Below are positions 62,406-64,000 of a stretch of 64,000 nt of DNA, one piece after another (within the stretch, counting starts at the first letter, position 1; each line of letters opens with the position of its first letter). The notes under the pieces are model-generated. The model had not been told where the DNA came from. It was given only the letters and a program-made list of their open reading frames with translations, and did not search any database. Source of the DNA: Bacteroidota bacterium (GTDB lineage Bacteria; Bacteroidota; Bacteroidia; Chitinophagales; Chitinophagaceae). The translations under genes and the position numbers were made by a program. Location: the NCBI GenBank assembly GCA_026391435.1, contig JAPLEJ010000005.1:62001-126000 (forward strand), given 5' to 3'.

Positions 62406-63776
62406 CTAAGATTTTTTTTCGGCAAAAAATTGATGGAAATAGGGAATGGTTTCGATGCCCTTATAAAAATTGACAATATCATATTTTTCATTAGGGCTGT
62501 GTAAATTATCACTATCCAATCCAAATCCCATGAACACAATTTTTACCCCTAATTCTTTTTCAAATAAAGAGCAAATGGGAATACTACCACCGCCTCTAAC
62601 AGGGATGGGGTCCTTTCCAAATGTTGCTGCAATGGCCTTAGCAGCGCTTTGATATTCATGAGAATCAATAGGTGTAATATAAGGTTCTCCTCCATGATGT
62701 TCAAATGCATGCACCGTTACATTGGCAGGTGCTATTTTTTTAAAATGTGCTAACACCATACTAGTTATTTTTTCTGAAGACTGATTGGGAACTAATCGAC
62801 AAGATATTTTTGCAAATGCTTTAGAAGGCAAAACAGTTTTAGCTCCCTCGCCTGTGTAGCCACCCCAAATACCATTCACTTCTAAAGTGGGTCGAATACC
62901 TGTTCTTTCATTAGTGGTGTATCCTTTTTCGCCCCATACATTTTGTATTCCTAAGTCTGCTTTAAATTCATTTTCATCAAAGGGAGCATTGGACATTTTG
63001 TTTCTTTCTTCATCGGTACAATTCATCACATCATCATAAAAACCTGGAATGGTAATATGATTGTTTTCATCGTGACAACTTGCAATCATTTTAGCAAGTA
63101 TGGTTATAGGATTGGCGACTGCACCACCATACACACCACTATGTAAGTCGCGGTTAGGTCCTGTTAATTCAATCTCAATATAACTTAAGCCTCTGACGCC
63201 AATATCGATGGAGGGATTATCCATGCTGATCATTGCAGTATCGCTAATTAAAATGACATCTGCTTTTAATAAATCAGTATGTGCTTTTACAAATTGAGCT
63301 AAATGAGGACTTCCAATTTCCTCCTCCCCTTCGATAATAAATTTAATATTAGTGCATAATGATTTTGTTTGTGTCATAATTTCCAATGCTTTCACATGCA
63401 TATAAAATTGCCCCTTGTCATCACAAGCGCCGCGCGCAAATATTTTCCCGTCTTTGATAGTGGGGTCAAATGGATTGCTATGCCATAATTCCAATGGATC
63501 AGCGGGTTGTACATCATAATGTCCATAAACCAAAACGGTGGGAAAGCTAGGGTCGGTCATTATTTCGGCATATACAATAGGATGCCCAGCTGTTTCATAA
63601 ATTTTTGTAATGGGCGCACCCGCTTCTATCAGGGATTGCTCCACTGCTTTAGCACAGGTCAACATATCAGCACTATGCTCGGTTTTAGCGCTGATACTTG
63701 GAATGCGCAATAGGGCTAAGAGTTCTTCTAAAAAACGAGTTTTATTTTCCTCTTGGTATTGTTTCCATTGATTCAT
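62406..63776 (-). CDS. M20 family dipeptidase
   Basis: VLVYGHYDVQPADPLELWHSNPFDP, GACDDKGQFYMH, EGEEEIGSPH, HSPNEKY. Confidence 0.93.
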   Translation of the reverse strand: MNQWKQYQEENKTRFLEELLALLRIPSISAKTEHSADMLTCAKAVEQSLIEAGAPITKIYETAGHPIVYAEIMTDPSFPTVLVYGHYDVQPADPLELWHSNPFDPTIKDGKIFARGACDDKGQFYMHVKALEIMTQTKSLCTNIKFIIEGEEEIGSPHLAQFVKAHTDLLKADVILISDTAMISMDNPSIDIGVRGLSYIEIELTGPNRDLHSGVYGGAVANPITILAKMIASCHDENNHITIPGFYDDVMNCTDEERNKMSNAPFDENEFKADLGIQNVWGEKGYTTNERTGIRPTLEVNGIWGGYTGEGAKTVLPSKAFAKISCRLVPNQSSEKITSMVLAHFKKIAPANVTVHAFEHHGGEPYITPIDSHEYQSAAKAIAATFGKDPIPVRGGGSIPICSLFEKELGVKIVFMGFGLDSDNLHSPNEKYDIVNFYKGIETIPYFHQFFAEKKS

Positions 63777-63817
63777 TTTGTCATATTTTTCAGTAAGTAA
63801 ATATAGTATTGGTCTGT

Positions 63818-64000
63818 TTAATTCATTTGATGTTTCAAATCGGATAACACATTATCCTTATTCCATTCCAGCTTTTTTTGAAATGGGGATTTTCTTTTTT
63901 CGCAATTTTCAATTGTACATATGGGGCAACTAAATGGCATACATCCATCGGTGTGTACAAAAAATTCAACACTATCTCCGAATTTATTTTTAATTAAATT
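63818..64000 (-). CDS. C-terminal fragment, probable cation diffusion facilitator-type transporter
   Basis: Minus frame ...FFVHTDGCMPFSCPICTIENCEKRKSPFQKKLEWNKDNVLSDLKHQMN*; Cys-rich tail as in Bacteroidota CDF proteins. Truncated by window edge. Confidence 0.45.
   Translation of the reverse strand, partial: NLIKNKFGDSVEFFVHTDGCMPFSCPICTIENCEKRKSPFQKKLEWNKDNVLSDLKHQMN

Overview
The window is a gene-dense, AT-rich stretch of chromosomal backbone from a Bacteroidota bacterium, probably Chitinophagaceae-like. The lineage call is inference, based on Gld gliding lipoproteins, a SusC/SusD pair, TAnnTTTG-type -7 promoter boxes and the scarcity of Shine-Dalgarno sites. I support about 56 protein-coding genes. 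They cover housekeeping functions (recQ, typA, obgE, asd, ligA, mutL, mutY, radA, holB, trmD, purH, upp, ade, rng, HU), gliding motility (gldH, gldE, gldD), an RND efflux pair, a SusCD pair, a two-component system and several transporters. I found no rRNA, tRNA, CRISPR array, IS element, prophage or recognisable defence island. The most interesting signals are: (1) a putative Lys-rich leader peptide with mutually exclusive antiterminator/terminator hairpins and its own promoter upstream of asd; (2) an arginase-fold protein that keeps the Mn-A ligands but has lost both ligands unique to Mn-B (DAHxD->DAKID, SxDxD->SFDIS); (3) a constrained promoter architecture, with -7 boxes either about 15-21 nt from the start codon or only 3-4 nt from it (candidate leaderless mRNAs for trmD, purH, radA and holB); (4) a perfect 36-bp palindrome next to a 31-aa mS38/AURKAIP1-like ORF missing from the ORF track; (5) degenerate catalytic motifs in a Nudix-like regulator and in the MutL C-terminus. 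All family calls come from reading motifs; no database search was run.
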